This document shows positions 24,763 through 32,476 of a stretch of 62,218 nt of DNA, piece by piece; the first letter of the stretch is position 1; each line of letters begins with the position of its first letter. This DNA comes from Anaerolineae bacterium. GTDB lineage: Bacteria; Chloroflexota; Anaerolineae; Aggregatilineales; UBA3940. The DNA lies in NCBI GenBank assembly GCA_016926985.1, contig JAFGNO010000192.1:1-62218 (forward strand), written 5' to 3'. A program made the position numbers and the translations under genes. Below the pieces are notes generated by a model. That model was given only the letters and a program-made list of their open reading frames with translations. It ran no database searches and was not told where the DNA came from.

Positions 24763-25551
24763 GTGGACGCCGAAATTAACATAGAGTTCCAAAAGAAAAA
24801 GGTTCGCCATGATTGGCGGCGCCGCGTTTTCCGGTTTGGAATCTGGAATCTCCTGTACCGGTTCTGGTTCAGGCTGCGGGTAGAAGGATGGGAAAATATT
24901 CCATCCGATGGGCCGGTGATCATGATGGGCAACCATATGGGAGTGCTGGACCCGGTCATCATGATCTCGTTTTATCCAGATCGAGATATCGTGCCCCTCG
25001 CCAAAATTGAGGCGTTTGACGAACCGGTTATCCGCTATTTTGTCCGCCACTGGGGAGCTATCCCGGTGAAGCGGGGCACACTGGACCTGAAGGCCCTCAA
25101 ATCATCCATTGATACGATTGAACGGGGGCTGGTGGCGATGCTTTATGCGGAAGGGACGCGCAGTAAAACCGGCCTGATTAAAGGGCAGGAGGGGACAGCT
25201 TATCTGGCCCATAAGACCGGTGCGCAGGTTGTCCCCGTCGCCATCTGGGGTACGCGTGATTTCCCATATTCCTGGTGGCGTGAGTTTCGTCGCACTCAGG
25301 TAACCATCCGATTTGGGAAGCCATTCAAATTCATTGAAGTTGATAAGCGCGCTTTGCGCGACAACCTTGAAGCAATGACCGAAGAAGCCATGTATCGCAT
25401 TGCGGCAATCCTGCCCCCCGAATGGCGTGGGGTCTATGCCGATCTGTCTCGCGCCACGCAGCATTACATTGACACGGAAGTCAACTGGACACCCGTCCAG
25501 AAAAAACTGCCGCGACGTGTGGTGGTCGACTCTGGCCCCTTTGATTTCTGA
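24763..25551 (+). CDS. plsC: 1-acyl-sn-glycerol-3-phosphate acyltransferase (PlsC family)
   Basis: 262 aa. The acyltransferase HX4D motif is NHMGVLDP near residue 60, followed by YAEGTRSKTG near residue 125 and VPVAIWGT. It acylates lysophosphatidate at position 2. The start is GTG, 3 nt after the cmk stop. It fits the Fak/FabD/FabG lipid genes in the first 12 kb, although plsX and plsY are not in the window. A PDZ-DUF512 gene follows within 8 nt. Confidence 0.92.
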   Translation: MDAEINIEFQKKKVRHDWRRRVFRFGIWNLLYRFWFRLRVEGWENIPSDGPVIMMGNHMGVLDPVIMISFYPDRDIVPLAKIEAFDEPVIRYFVRHWGAIPVKRGTLDLKALKSSIDTIERGLVAMLYAEGTRSKTGLIKGQEGTAYLAHKTGAQVVPVAIWGTRDFPYSWWREFRRTQVTIRFGKPFKFIEVDKRALRDNLEAMTEEAMYRIAAILPPEWRGVYADLSRATQHYIDTEVNWTPVQKKLPRRVVVDSGPFDF

Positions 25552-25558
25552 GTGTAAT

Positions 25559-26908
25559 GTGACCAATCACACTCCCCCCGTGACAGGTGGTCTTGTTAAA
25601 TCCGTCCAGAAGCGCAGCCTCGCAGGATCACTGGGCATCAAGCCGGGCGATACGGTACTGGCTGTGAACTGCCAGCCTGTTCAGGACGTGATAGACGTTC
25701 AATATTACTCGGCTGAGTATGATGTCGAAATTGAGGTTGAACGCAGCGGGCAGCGGCTCACCCTCAGTGGGCAGCGCAAGCCCATGCAGCCCCTTGGGAT
25801 TGAGTTTGAACACCCAACATTCGACATGGATATCCGGCGCTGCAACAATCTCTGTGAATTTTGCTTTGTCCTGCAAATGTCGCCTGGTTTTCGCCGCACA
25901 CTTTACATCAAGGATGACGACTATCGCTACTCCTTCCTTTCTGGTCATTATGTCACTCTGACAAACCTCACCGACCATGACAGATGGCGGATAGTCAACC
26001 AGCATCTCAGCCCGCTATATATCTCAGTCCACGATACTGACGTTGAGCGCAGGCGTCGGTTGCTCCGCAATGACACCGCGCCGGATATTCTCGCCCAGTT
26101 GAAGTGGTTGATTGAGAATGGCATCGAGGTGCATACTCAGGTTGTTGTTGTCCCCGGCGTTAATGACGGGGAGCCCCTTGAATCCTCTGTGCATCGGTTA
26201 GCTGAGTTATTCCCCGGTGTGCAGACGATCAGCGTTGTACCGGTGGGTTTGACCCGCTATCACCGCTATGGGAGACGAACCCACACAATTGAAGAAGCTC
26301 AGGTCATCCTGGATACCTGTCATGCCTGGCAGAAGGATTTTAAGCGGGCACTTGGCGTCAACTTTGTTTATCCCACTGATGAGTGGTACCTGGTGGCAGG
26401 TAAGCCGGTTCCCGGACTTGAGGCATATGATGGTCATGATTTGACTGAAAACGGGTTGGGCACGGTCAGGCGTTTCCTTGATGAATGGCAGCAGTCCAGG
26501 CATGAGATCGTGAAGCCATTCAGCCCGCAAGGTCTGACTCTGGTGACCGGGATGCTCTTTCATTGTGTTTTACAGGCATGTGTGGATGAATTTGTCCGGT
26601 TGACCGGGACAAGCTGCGAAGCCATCCCCGTCACCAACACGATGCTTGGTGAGACAATCACGGTTGCGGGCCTGTTGATGGGGCGTGATGTCATCGACCA
26701 GTTGGCTGGCAGGTCGCTGGGAGATGTGGTTGTGCTGCCGCGTGTGATGTTTGACCATCCGGATGGCATCAGCCTGGATGATCTGTCTCCGGGCGATGTC
26801 GCCGCAGCGCTTAACCGCCCGGTTATTTTGGCCGATCTGATGGGCGACCTTGTCGACCTGGTTAATGGTAAGCCATCCGCGTTATTTACTCCTTCCAGGA
26901 GAACATAG
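25559..26908 (+). CDS. PDZ - radical SAM-like - DUF512 iron-sulfur protein
   Basis: 449 aa. A PDZ domain covers residues about 8-80 (GLVKSVQKRSLAG, GIKPGDTVLAVN), then an Fe-S segment CNNLCEFCF near residue 99, and YIKDDDYRYSFLSGHY, the signature of DUF512 proteins. The C-terminal DUF512 domain includes LRRFLDEW-type helices and LVTGMLF. The family has no proven function. The likely start is the GTG at 25559, 8 nt after plsC ends; no strong ribosome site exists and the frame stays open into plsC, so the start is uncertain. Confidence 0.88.
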   Translation: MTNHTPPVTGGLVKSVQKRSLAGSLGIKPGDTVLAVNCQPVQDVIDVQYYSAEYDVEIEVERSGQRLTLSGQRKPMQPLGIEFEHPTFDMDIRRCNNLCEFCFVLQMSPGFRRTLYIKDDDYRYSFLSGHYVTLTNLTDHDRWRIVNQHLSPLYISVHDTDVERRRRLLRNDTAPDILAQLKWLIENGIEVHTQVVVVPGVNDGEPLESSVHRLAELFPGVQTISVVPVGLTRYHRYGRRTHTIEEAQVILDTCHAWQKDFKRALGVNFVYPTDEWYLVAGKPVPGLEAYDGHDLTENGLGTVRRFLDEWQQSRHEIVKPFSPQGLTLVTGMLFHCVLQACVDEFVRLTGTSCEAIPVTNTMLGETITVAGLLMGRDVIDQLAGRSLGDVVVLPRVMFDHPDGISLDDLSPGDVAAALNRPVILADLMGDLVDLVNGKPSALFTPSRRT

Positions 26909-26989
26909 GCAGTCAGCAGCCGCTTTGCGGGGATGATAGACCGACCGATTGTCGTTGAGCAATCGTCAGGTGCTGTGGTGAAAAATCAC

Positions 26990-26998
26990 TGCTATACT
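26990..26998 (+). promoter_or_regulatory. Extended -10 promoter for the glmS ribozyme-glmS transcript
   Basis: TGCTATACT lies about 60 nt upstream of the ribozyme cleavage site. No good -35 is apparent. Confidence 0.5.
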
Positions 26999-27056
26999 TC
27001 TGTTAAACTGAGGGAAGGGAGGTGTAAACGGTAAAGATATTTGCAGTGGGAAGATA

Positions 27057-27245
27057 AGCGCATGGGCCAGTATAACTGGTTGACGAGGTGGCGGTTATCT
27101 ATCGGTCGATAGGTTAAAGCAGCAGGTTAAACTGCAGCTGAAATCGGGATATCAGCGGGTGCCGCCCGGGTTGCCACAGCCCGAATCTTTCCCCCAAATG
27201 GCTATTGCTGCTAAAACCGGGTGTAAATCCGGCACAAAACGGCAG
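27057..27245 (+). ncRNA. glmS self-cleaving ribozyme (glucosamine-6-phosphate responsive)
   Basis: This lies in the 425-nt gene-free stretch directly before glmS. Landmarks in order: the cleavage site A27057/G27058 with AAGCGC; a P1 hairpin CCAGT/ACTGG (27067-27079); the invariant GTTGACGAGG (27079-27088) and GGTTATC; P2 as GGCGG pairing with CCGCC (27162-27166); the core CAGCGGGTGCCGCCCGG (27153-27169), close to the usual CGGCGGATGCC; P3 as CGGG/CCCG; and a P4-like ACCGGGTGTAAATCCGG (27216-27232) with ACAAA after it. About 50 nt are inserted between GGTTATC and CAGCGGG. The ribozyme uses GlcN6P as cofactor to cleave and silence glmS mRNA. Exact 3' boundary is uncertain. Confidence 0.85.
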
Positions 27246-27333
27246 GCCGTGGCAAATTCAAACATTCTCTGAAACATAGCCTGTGATAATGCTGTGATGT
27301 GCGGCATTATGCTTGCTGAAAGGTGTATGAATA

Positions 27334-29175
27334 ATGTGTGGAATCGTTGGTTATATTGGCATGCGTGACGCCGCGCCTATTATTCTGAACGGTCTCAAGC
27401 GGCTTGAGTATCGCGGATATGATTCGGCAGGGATCGCCATTTACCAGGATGGAAAAATCGAGATGCGCCGGGATGTTGGGAAGCTGTCTGCGCTTGAACA
27501 ACTGGTTCGTGAGCAGCCGGTGAGCGGGCGGCTTGGGATCGGGCATACCCGCTGGGCTACCCACGGCGAGCCATCTGCCCGAAATGCCCATCCCCATATT
27601 GGCATGACCGGTAATGTGGTGGTGGTTCATAATGGAATTGTTGAGAACTACCTAGAGCTTCGGGATATGCTTCAATCAGAAGGGGCTGAGTTCGCCAGCG
27701 AAACAGATACCGAGACAATTGTTCACTTGATTGAGCGCTATCTTGCAGCTGGGCTGTCGATTGAGGACGCGTCGCGGGAGGCTTTTCAACTGCTTCGGGG
27801 TGCGCAGGCAATTGTGACTTTTAGCATCAATGAACCGGATCGTTTGGTTGCCTGCCGGATTGGCAATGCGGGTGGTGTTGCCATTGGGGTAGGGGAAGAT
27901 GAGATGTTCATTGCTTCGGATATCCCTGCCATTCTAGAACACACGCGGCGTATGGTGTTCCTGGAGTCCCGGACTGTTGCTGTGGTAACCAGTGAGGGAT
28001 ACGAGGTGAAGACCCTTGGCGGCGCTCCAGTGATCCTTGAAGAGCATACCATCCCCTGGGACCCGATCAGCGCCGCCAAAGGCAGCTATAAACACTTCAT
28101 GCAAAAGGAAATTTTTGAGCAGCCGCGCGCACTCACCGACACGATCCGCGGTCGCGTTGATTTTGAGCATCAGTGGGTCAGCCTGCCAGAGATGAACCTC
28201 TCGCCTGATATTGTCAGGCGGATTTCCCGGATTCATATTGTAGCCTGTGGTACCTCTTATTATTCGGGTCTGATAGGAAAGACCCTGATTGAGCGAATTG
28301 CGCGTATACCGGTTGAAGTGTCAATCGGTTCTGAATTTCGTTATGCCGACCCCCTGATCGATGACACAATGGCTGTCCTGGCTATAACCCAGTCAGGCGA
28401 AACCGTCGACACGCTGGCGGCAATGGAGGAGGCGCGAGATAAAGGAGCCCTGCTCTGGAGCATTGTCAATGCAATTGGCAGTCAGGCCATGCGCATTGCT
28501 GATGGCTATATTGCCATGCAGGCGGGGCCCGAAATCGGGGTGGCAAGCACAAAAGCGTTCACGACTTCGATTGTGGACCAATATCTATTGGCCTGCTGCC
28601 TCAGCCAATTTCGCAACGGCGGCGATTCGGAGATGGTAAAGAAAGCAGCATCCGATCTGGCCCGGATGCCCGATCTGATCGGGGGCGTGCTGGATCATGA
28701 TGAAGAATATCATGCTCTGGCTTCAAGGCTCTACAGCTTTTCAAATTTCCTCTATCTGGGACGGGGGATCAACTACCCGATCGCCCTGGAAGGGGCCTTG
28801 AAGCTCAAGGAGATCAGCTATATCCATGCGGAGGGCTATCCTGCCGGAGAGATGAAGCACGGGCCTATTGCGCTGATAGACAGGCATATGCCCGTGCTGG
28901 CAATTGCCACCAGAGATGGCGTCTACGATAAGATGCTCTCGCAGATTGAGCAGGCCAAGACTCGTGGGGGCATCGTGGTTGCCCTGGCAACCGAGGGTGA
29001 CAGCCAGATTGCTGATAAAGTGGATCATGCGATTTATGTACCGGAGGTCCCGGAACTACTGTCGCCAGTGGTCAATGTCCTACCACTTCAATTGTTGGCC
29101 TATCATATTGCAGTCATACGGGGCGCGGACGTGGACCAGCCCCGGAACCTCGCCAAGAGTGTAACGGTCGAGTGA
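27334..29175 (+). CDS. glmS: Glutamine-fructose-6-phosphate aminotransferase (isomerizing)
   Basis: 613 aa, full length. It makes glucosamine-6-phosphate for peptidoglycan and other amino sugars. The N-terminal glutaminase begins with the nucleophile Cys after the initiator Met (MCGIVGYIG) and includes HTRWATHG. Two SIS isomerase domains follow, with ACGTSYYSG and TQSGETVDTLAA, and the protein ends in DQPRNLAKSVTVE. An AAAGGTG site precedes the ATG. It is controlled by the ribozyme in its leader, which closes a feedback loop with its product. Confidence 0.98.
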   Translation: MCGIVGYIGMRDAAPIILNGLKRLEYRGYDSAGIAIYQDGKIEMRRDVGKLSALEQLVREQPVSGRLGIGHTRWATHGEPSARNAHPHIGMTGNVVVVHNGIVENYLELRDMLQSEGAEFASETDTETIVHLIERYLAAGLSIEDASREAFQLLRGAQAIVTFSINEPDRLVACRIGNAGGVAIGVGEDEMFIASDIPAILEHTRRMVFLESRTVAVVTSEGYEVKTLGGAPVILEEHTIPWDPISAAKGSYKHFMQKEIFEQPRALTDTIRGRVDFEHQWVSLPEMNLSPDIVRRISRIHIVACGTSYYSGLIGKTLIERIARIPVEVSIGSEFRYADPLIDDTMAVLAITQSGETVDTLAAMEEARDKGALLWSIVNAIGSQAMRIADGYIAMQAGPEIGVASTKAFTTSIVDQYLLACCLSQFRNGGDSEMVKKAASDLARMPDLIGGVLDHDEEYHALASRLYSFSNFLYLGRGINYPIALEGALKLKEISYIHAEGYPAGEMKHGPIALIDRHMPVLAIATRDGVYDKMLSQIEQAKTRGGIVVALATEGDSQIADKVDHAIYVPEVPELLSPVVNVLPLQLLAYHIAVIRGADVDQPRNLAKSVTVE

Positions 29176-29213
29176 GCACGACATAACAAGGCCCGGTTCA
29201 TACCCGGCGCTGG

Positions 29214-29762
29214 CTATGGCAGCGGGCTGGTCAGTATGATCGCAAACACGATGATGGCCAGAATAATACCCACGACGATCAGGCTGACCAGCACAAGCCT
29301 TTGCTGTTTTCTCTGGTGTTGTGACTGCTGCTCAGCCAGGCGTTTAAGCCGGGCCTTTTCTTCAGCTTCAATAAGTGCCCGTTGCTCCGCTAAAAACCGG
29401 GAGTCTGCGGTCTTGGATGAGGCTAATCGCTCCGTGCGGTCAACAACGGCGCCATCAGAGGCTTCCCGCATCCTTGAAACAATGGATGAGAGCGTGTCAA
29501 GGGGAGTGGCGCACTTTTCGCAGTGGTCGGCATGAGGAGGGTTGATATATCCACACACCGGGCACTGCCGTCCGAGCCGTCCGCCGCATTTCATGCAGCG
29601 TTCGGCCTGCGCCGGGTTCAGTGTGCCACAGGTGTGGCATTGGATCTCCTCGCGTGGTGATGCGAATTTTGCGCCGCACGATTCGCAAATCAAGTTCCCC
29701 TCTTCATCATGTTTGAAACTTCCTGCGCCGCACGAGGGGCACACTATTCTTTTTAGGGCCAT
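29214..29762 (-). CDS. Zinc-ribbon, coiled-coil, tail-anchored membrane protein
   Basis: 182 aa. Three zinc ribbons fill the first 85 residues (CPSC and CESC, CHTC and CMKC, CPVC and CEKC pairs). A charged coiled coil (about 105-150, rich in Glu, Arg, Gln) follows and a single hydrophobic span (about 155-177) ends the protein. It is probably tail-anchored with ribbons in the cytoplasm. The ATG at 29762 gives MALKRIVCPSCGA; the upstream frame is rejected because the family-like start is here. Function is unknown. It is convergent with glmS. Confidence 0.82.
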   Translation of the reverse strand: MALKRIVCPSCGAGSFKHDEEGNLICESCGAKFASPREEIQCHTCGTLNPAQAERCMKCGGRLGRQCPVCGYINPPHADHCEKCATPLDTLSSIVSRMREASDGAVVDRTERLASSKTADSRFLAEQRALIEAEEKARLKRLAEQQSQHQRKQQRLVLVSLIVVGIILAIIVFAIILTSPLP

Positions 29763-29802
29763 GGGTTGACATCCAATTGATAAAGATTTGCCCAACCGCT
29801 CA

Positions 29803-29819
29803 TGATAATCCAATTATCA
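29803..29819. repeat. Inverted repeat in divergent spacer, possible operator
   Basis: TGATAAT and ATTATCA are perfect 7-nt arms with a 3-nt spacer, between the divergent zinc-ribbon and DUF4870 genes. A related ATCCAATTGATAA sequence begins at 29771. Confidence 0.35.
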
Positions 29820-29974
29820 ATGTCAGTTTGGTAAAGTATTCTATACGGACAGGTTTCTGTTAGCATGCAATACTATCATACGCACAATTGAGCTTGAGCA
29901 AAGCGACGACGCGCGAAACTTTATGCAACTGCTTGCGTATTATTCAGTGAGAATCAGTGCCGAGGAGGCAGCCA

Positions 29975-30529
29975 ATGAATGAACTTGAGCTTATATCCGA
30001 AAATGCGGCTATTGTGACCGAGGGGTTGCCAGAAACAACGTCTGAGGAAAGAACCTGGGCTGCATTGGTGCACCTGAGCACATTGTTCACGCTCTTGATT
30101 TCCCTTGGGACGCTGGGGATCGGTGGGATTCTGTTTGTATTTATCCCGCTGGCCGTTTATGTGTTCTATAAAGAGAAATCATCGTTTGTCGCTTACCATG
30201 CGGCTCAGGCGTTTGCCCTTCAGATGCTGTGCTCGATTGGATTCTTTATTGCACTGCTTGCCAGCATTCTGGCCATCGTGGTTATCTGGACAGTCACAGG
30301 TGTCCTGAGCATTATCCTGGTAGGATTGATTCTTGTTCCACTGGCTTTGCTGATCACGGTGATTCTTCCTGTTGTGCTGATGCTGCTGCCATTTCTGTTT
30401 GGTGCACTGGCGCTGGTGGCTGGCATCCAGACTGGTGGTGGGATCAACTACCAGTATCCATATATTGGCAGGTGGGTTGAATCCTGGCTGAGAGAACTTG
30501 ACAAGGAAACCGAGCCTGTTGTTCTCTGA
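29975..30529 (+). CDS. DUF4870-type small membrane protein
   Basis: 184 aa. Three to four hydrophobic spans cover residues about 35-160, with the family-like segment FYKEKSSFVAYHAAQAFALQM between the first two. The N-terminal 30 residues are acidic and polar. The ATG at 29975 follows GAGGAGG and is preferred over an upstream ATG-less extension. The role of DUF4870 proteins is unknown. It is divergent from the zinc-ribbon gene, 212 nt away. Confidence 0.82.
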   Translation: MNELELISENAAIVTEGLPETTSEERTWAALVHLSTLFTLLISLGTLGIGGILFVFIPLAVYVFYKEKSSFVAYHAAQAFALQMLCSIGFFIALLASILAIVVIWTVTGVLSIILVGLILVPLALLITVILPVVLMLLPFLFGALALVAGIQTGGGINYQYPYIGRWVESWLRELDKETEPVVL

Positions 30530-30588
30530 CAGAATGTTGTGAGCAGCCGGTGCCTGTCACCGGGCTGTTTGCAAAACCTCTCTTGCAG

Positions 30589-30614
30589 GCAGGGTGATCG
30601 ACCGGTCACCCTGC
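30589..30614 (+). terminator. Stem-loop after the DUF4870 gene
   Basis: A perfect 9-bp stem GCAGGGTGA/TCACCCTGC with an 8-nt loop. A weaker hairpin (CAGCCGGTG pairing with CACCGGGCTG) precedes it at about 30544-30567. The following TTGGGTTTCT is only partly T-rich, so termination is likely but not certain. Confidence 0.5.
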
Positions 30615-30681
30615 TTGGGTTTCTACAGGCCACACTTCGATCTCCGCATAAAACCACCTGCTGGACGCAGGTGTTGATCGA

Positions 30682-30710
30682 TTTTTGTTTACCCTATCAT
30701 ATGCTACAAT
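30682..30710 (+). promoter_or_regulatory. Predicted promoter of the glycogen operon
   Basis: TTTTTG and TACAAT are 17 nt apart, and the -10 is preceded by TG plus C (extended -10). It lies 77 nt before the GH57 GTG start. Confidence 0.5.
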
Positions 30711-30786
30711 ACCTTTAATTGCTCCATTTGTTAGCTTAATGCCTGGATAGCTCATCTGGTAAAACTTAATCAGAAAGGGAAGGCCC

Positions 30787-32475
30787 GTGGATCCTGTTGG
30801 TGCTTTTACGTTTGTTTTGCACAGTCACCTTCCGTATGCGCGCATGGCTGGCCGCTGGCCGCACGGCGAAGAATGGATACATGAAGCCGCATCGGAGACT
30901 TATATTCCGCTTCTCAATGCGTTGTATGACCTGAAGGCGGAAGGTGTCACGTATGGGCTGACAGTTGGTCTGACGCCCATACTGGTCGAACAGCTTGCCG
31001 ATGCCGATGTCATTGATCATCTTGACGAATATCTTGATGAAAAGATTGCGGCTGCCAAGGCAGATATTGACCGGTTTGAGGAAGCCAATGAACCGCATAT
31101 GGCATTTCTCGCCACCTACTACACCGACTTCTTTGAAACTATCAAACAGAGTCTCGATGAGCGATATGACCGCGACATTGTCGGTGCATTTAAAGCCTTG
31201 CAGGAGGAAGGCCTGATTGAGATCATTACCTGCGCGGCTACACATGGCTATCTGCCGCTCCTTGGGCGTGATTCTTCGATAGTCGGGCAGCTAACGACCG
31301 GCATTGAGGCATACAAACGGCATTTTGGCCGTCCGCCCCGTGCTATCTGGCTGCCGGAGTGCGCTTATCGCCCGGCCTATTTCCTTCCTGATGGTTCGGT
31401 AAGGCCGGGTATCGAGGCCTTCCTCCACAAGCAGGGCATTGGCCTGTTCTTCAGTGAGACACATACGATTGAGGGGGGGCAGCCCGTTGGCGTTGCCGCA
31501 GGCGATGCTATCGGGCCCTATGGAGAAGTTAAGCGGCGCTATGTGGTCCCGGTGCAGCAGGCCATTCCCCGCCGCGAGGCTTCCACCTTCAAGGCCTACT
31601 ATGTCTCGGATACGGCGGCTGGTAAAGGGGCTGAGCAGCATTCCGGGGTGTGCGTCATTGGGCGTGATAATCGCACCGGGATGCAGGTCTGGTCGGCTGA
31701 GTGGGGCTATCCGGGCGACTATGACTACCGCGAGTTTCACAAAAAAGATGGTGTATCCGGCATGCAGTACTGGCGGGTTTCCGGCTCCAAGGTGGATCTT
31801 GGCTTCAAAGACGAATACCACCCGGATTGGGCTAAGTACAAAGTGGGTGAGCATGCCCGCCATTTCGCCTGGCTGGCCTCTGACCGACTCCAGCAGTATC
31901 ACCAGGATACTGGCGAATTTGGCTTAATCGCTTCCAATTATGACACGGAGTTGTTCGGGCACTGGTGGTTTGAAGGGATTGACTGGATTAAACAGGTGCT
32001 TAAACATCTGGCAAACGATCCGGCGGTGGAGTTGATCTGCGCCAGCGATTTCATAGAGAAATACCCACCCAAAGAGGTGCTTCATATCCCGGAAAGCTCC
32101 TGGGGGATGGGGGGGAATCACTGGACATGGGATAATCACGATACGCACTGGATGTGGGGACCAATTCATGGTTCTGAACTCAGGATGGAAAAGCTGGTCG
32201 AGCAATATCCCGATCCCGATGCTGACGAAACTGCGGTGTTGAACCAGGCCGCGCGGGAACTGCTTCTGCTGCAATCCAGTGATTGGCCGTTTCTGGTGAC
32301 GACGGGACAGGCCAGGGAATACGCGATCAGGCGGTTTACCCGGCATGTGGAGCGCTTTGAAGCCCTGGCGCGTTCACTGGAGAATGGGCAAGCGGACCGC
32401 GTGCTGGCTGATGAGCTGTTTGAGGTCGATAAAGTATTTCCTGATATTGATTTCCGCTGGTTTAAGGCGCGGTGA
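30787..32475 (+). CDS. GH57 1,4-alpha-glucan branching enzyme (DUF1957)
   Basis: 562 aa, the usual size of GH57 branching enzymes. It introduces alpha-1,6 branches in glycogen. The catalytic nucleophile Glu is in WLPECAY (about residue 188), and the acid/base Asp is in NYDTELFGHWW (about residue 386). The N-terminal HSHLPYAR and ATHGYLPLL segments are also typical. It starts with GTG after AAGGGAAGG. It takes the place of GH13 GlgB, which is absent from the operon. glgA begins one base after its stop. Confidence 0.9.
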   Translation: MDPVGAFTFVLHSHLPYARMAGRWPHGEEWIHEAASETYIPLLNALYDLKAEGVTYGLTVGLTPILVEQLADADVIDHLDEYLDEKIAAAKADIDRFEEANEPHMAFLATYYTDFFETIKQSLDERYDRDIVGAFKALQEEGLIEIITCAATHGYLPLLGRDSSIVGQLTTGIEAYKRHFGRPPRAIWLPECAYRPAYFLPDGSVRPGIEAFLHKQGIGLFFSETHTIEGGQPVGVAAGDAIGPYGEVKRRYVVPVQQAIPRREASTFKAYYVSDTAAGKGAEQHSGVCVIGRDNRTGMQVWSAEWGYPGDYDYREFHKKDGVSGMQYWRVSGSKVDLGFKDEYHPDWAKYKVGEHARHFAWLASDRLQQYHQDTGEFGLIASNYDTELFGHWWFEGIDWIKQVLKHLANDPAVELICASDFIEKYPPKEVLHIPESSWGMGGNHWTWDNHDTHWMWGPIHGSELRMEKLVEQYPDPDADETAVLNQAARELLLLQSSDWPFLVTTGQAREYAIRRFTRHVERFEALARSLENGQADRVLADELFEVDKVFPDIDFRWFKAR

Positions 32476-32476
32476 T

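Noticed and set aside
30741..30766. A tRNA-like 5' half: seven bases, then TA and GCTC followed by a TGGTA-containing loop.
   Set aside because: The D-arm does not close, and no anticodon arm, T-arm with TTC or 3' acceptor follows before the GH57 gene. It is probably chance or an old remnant.
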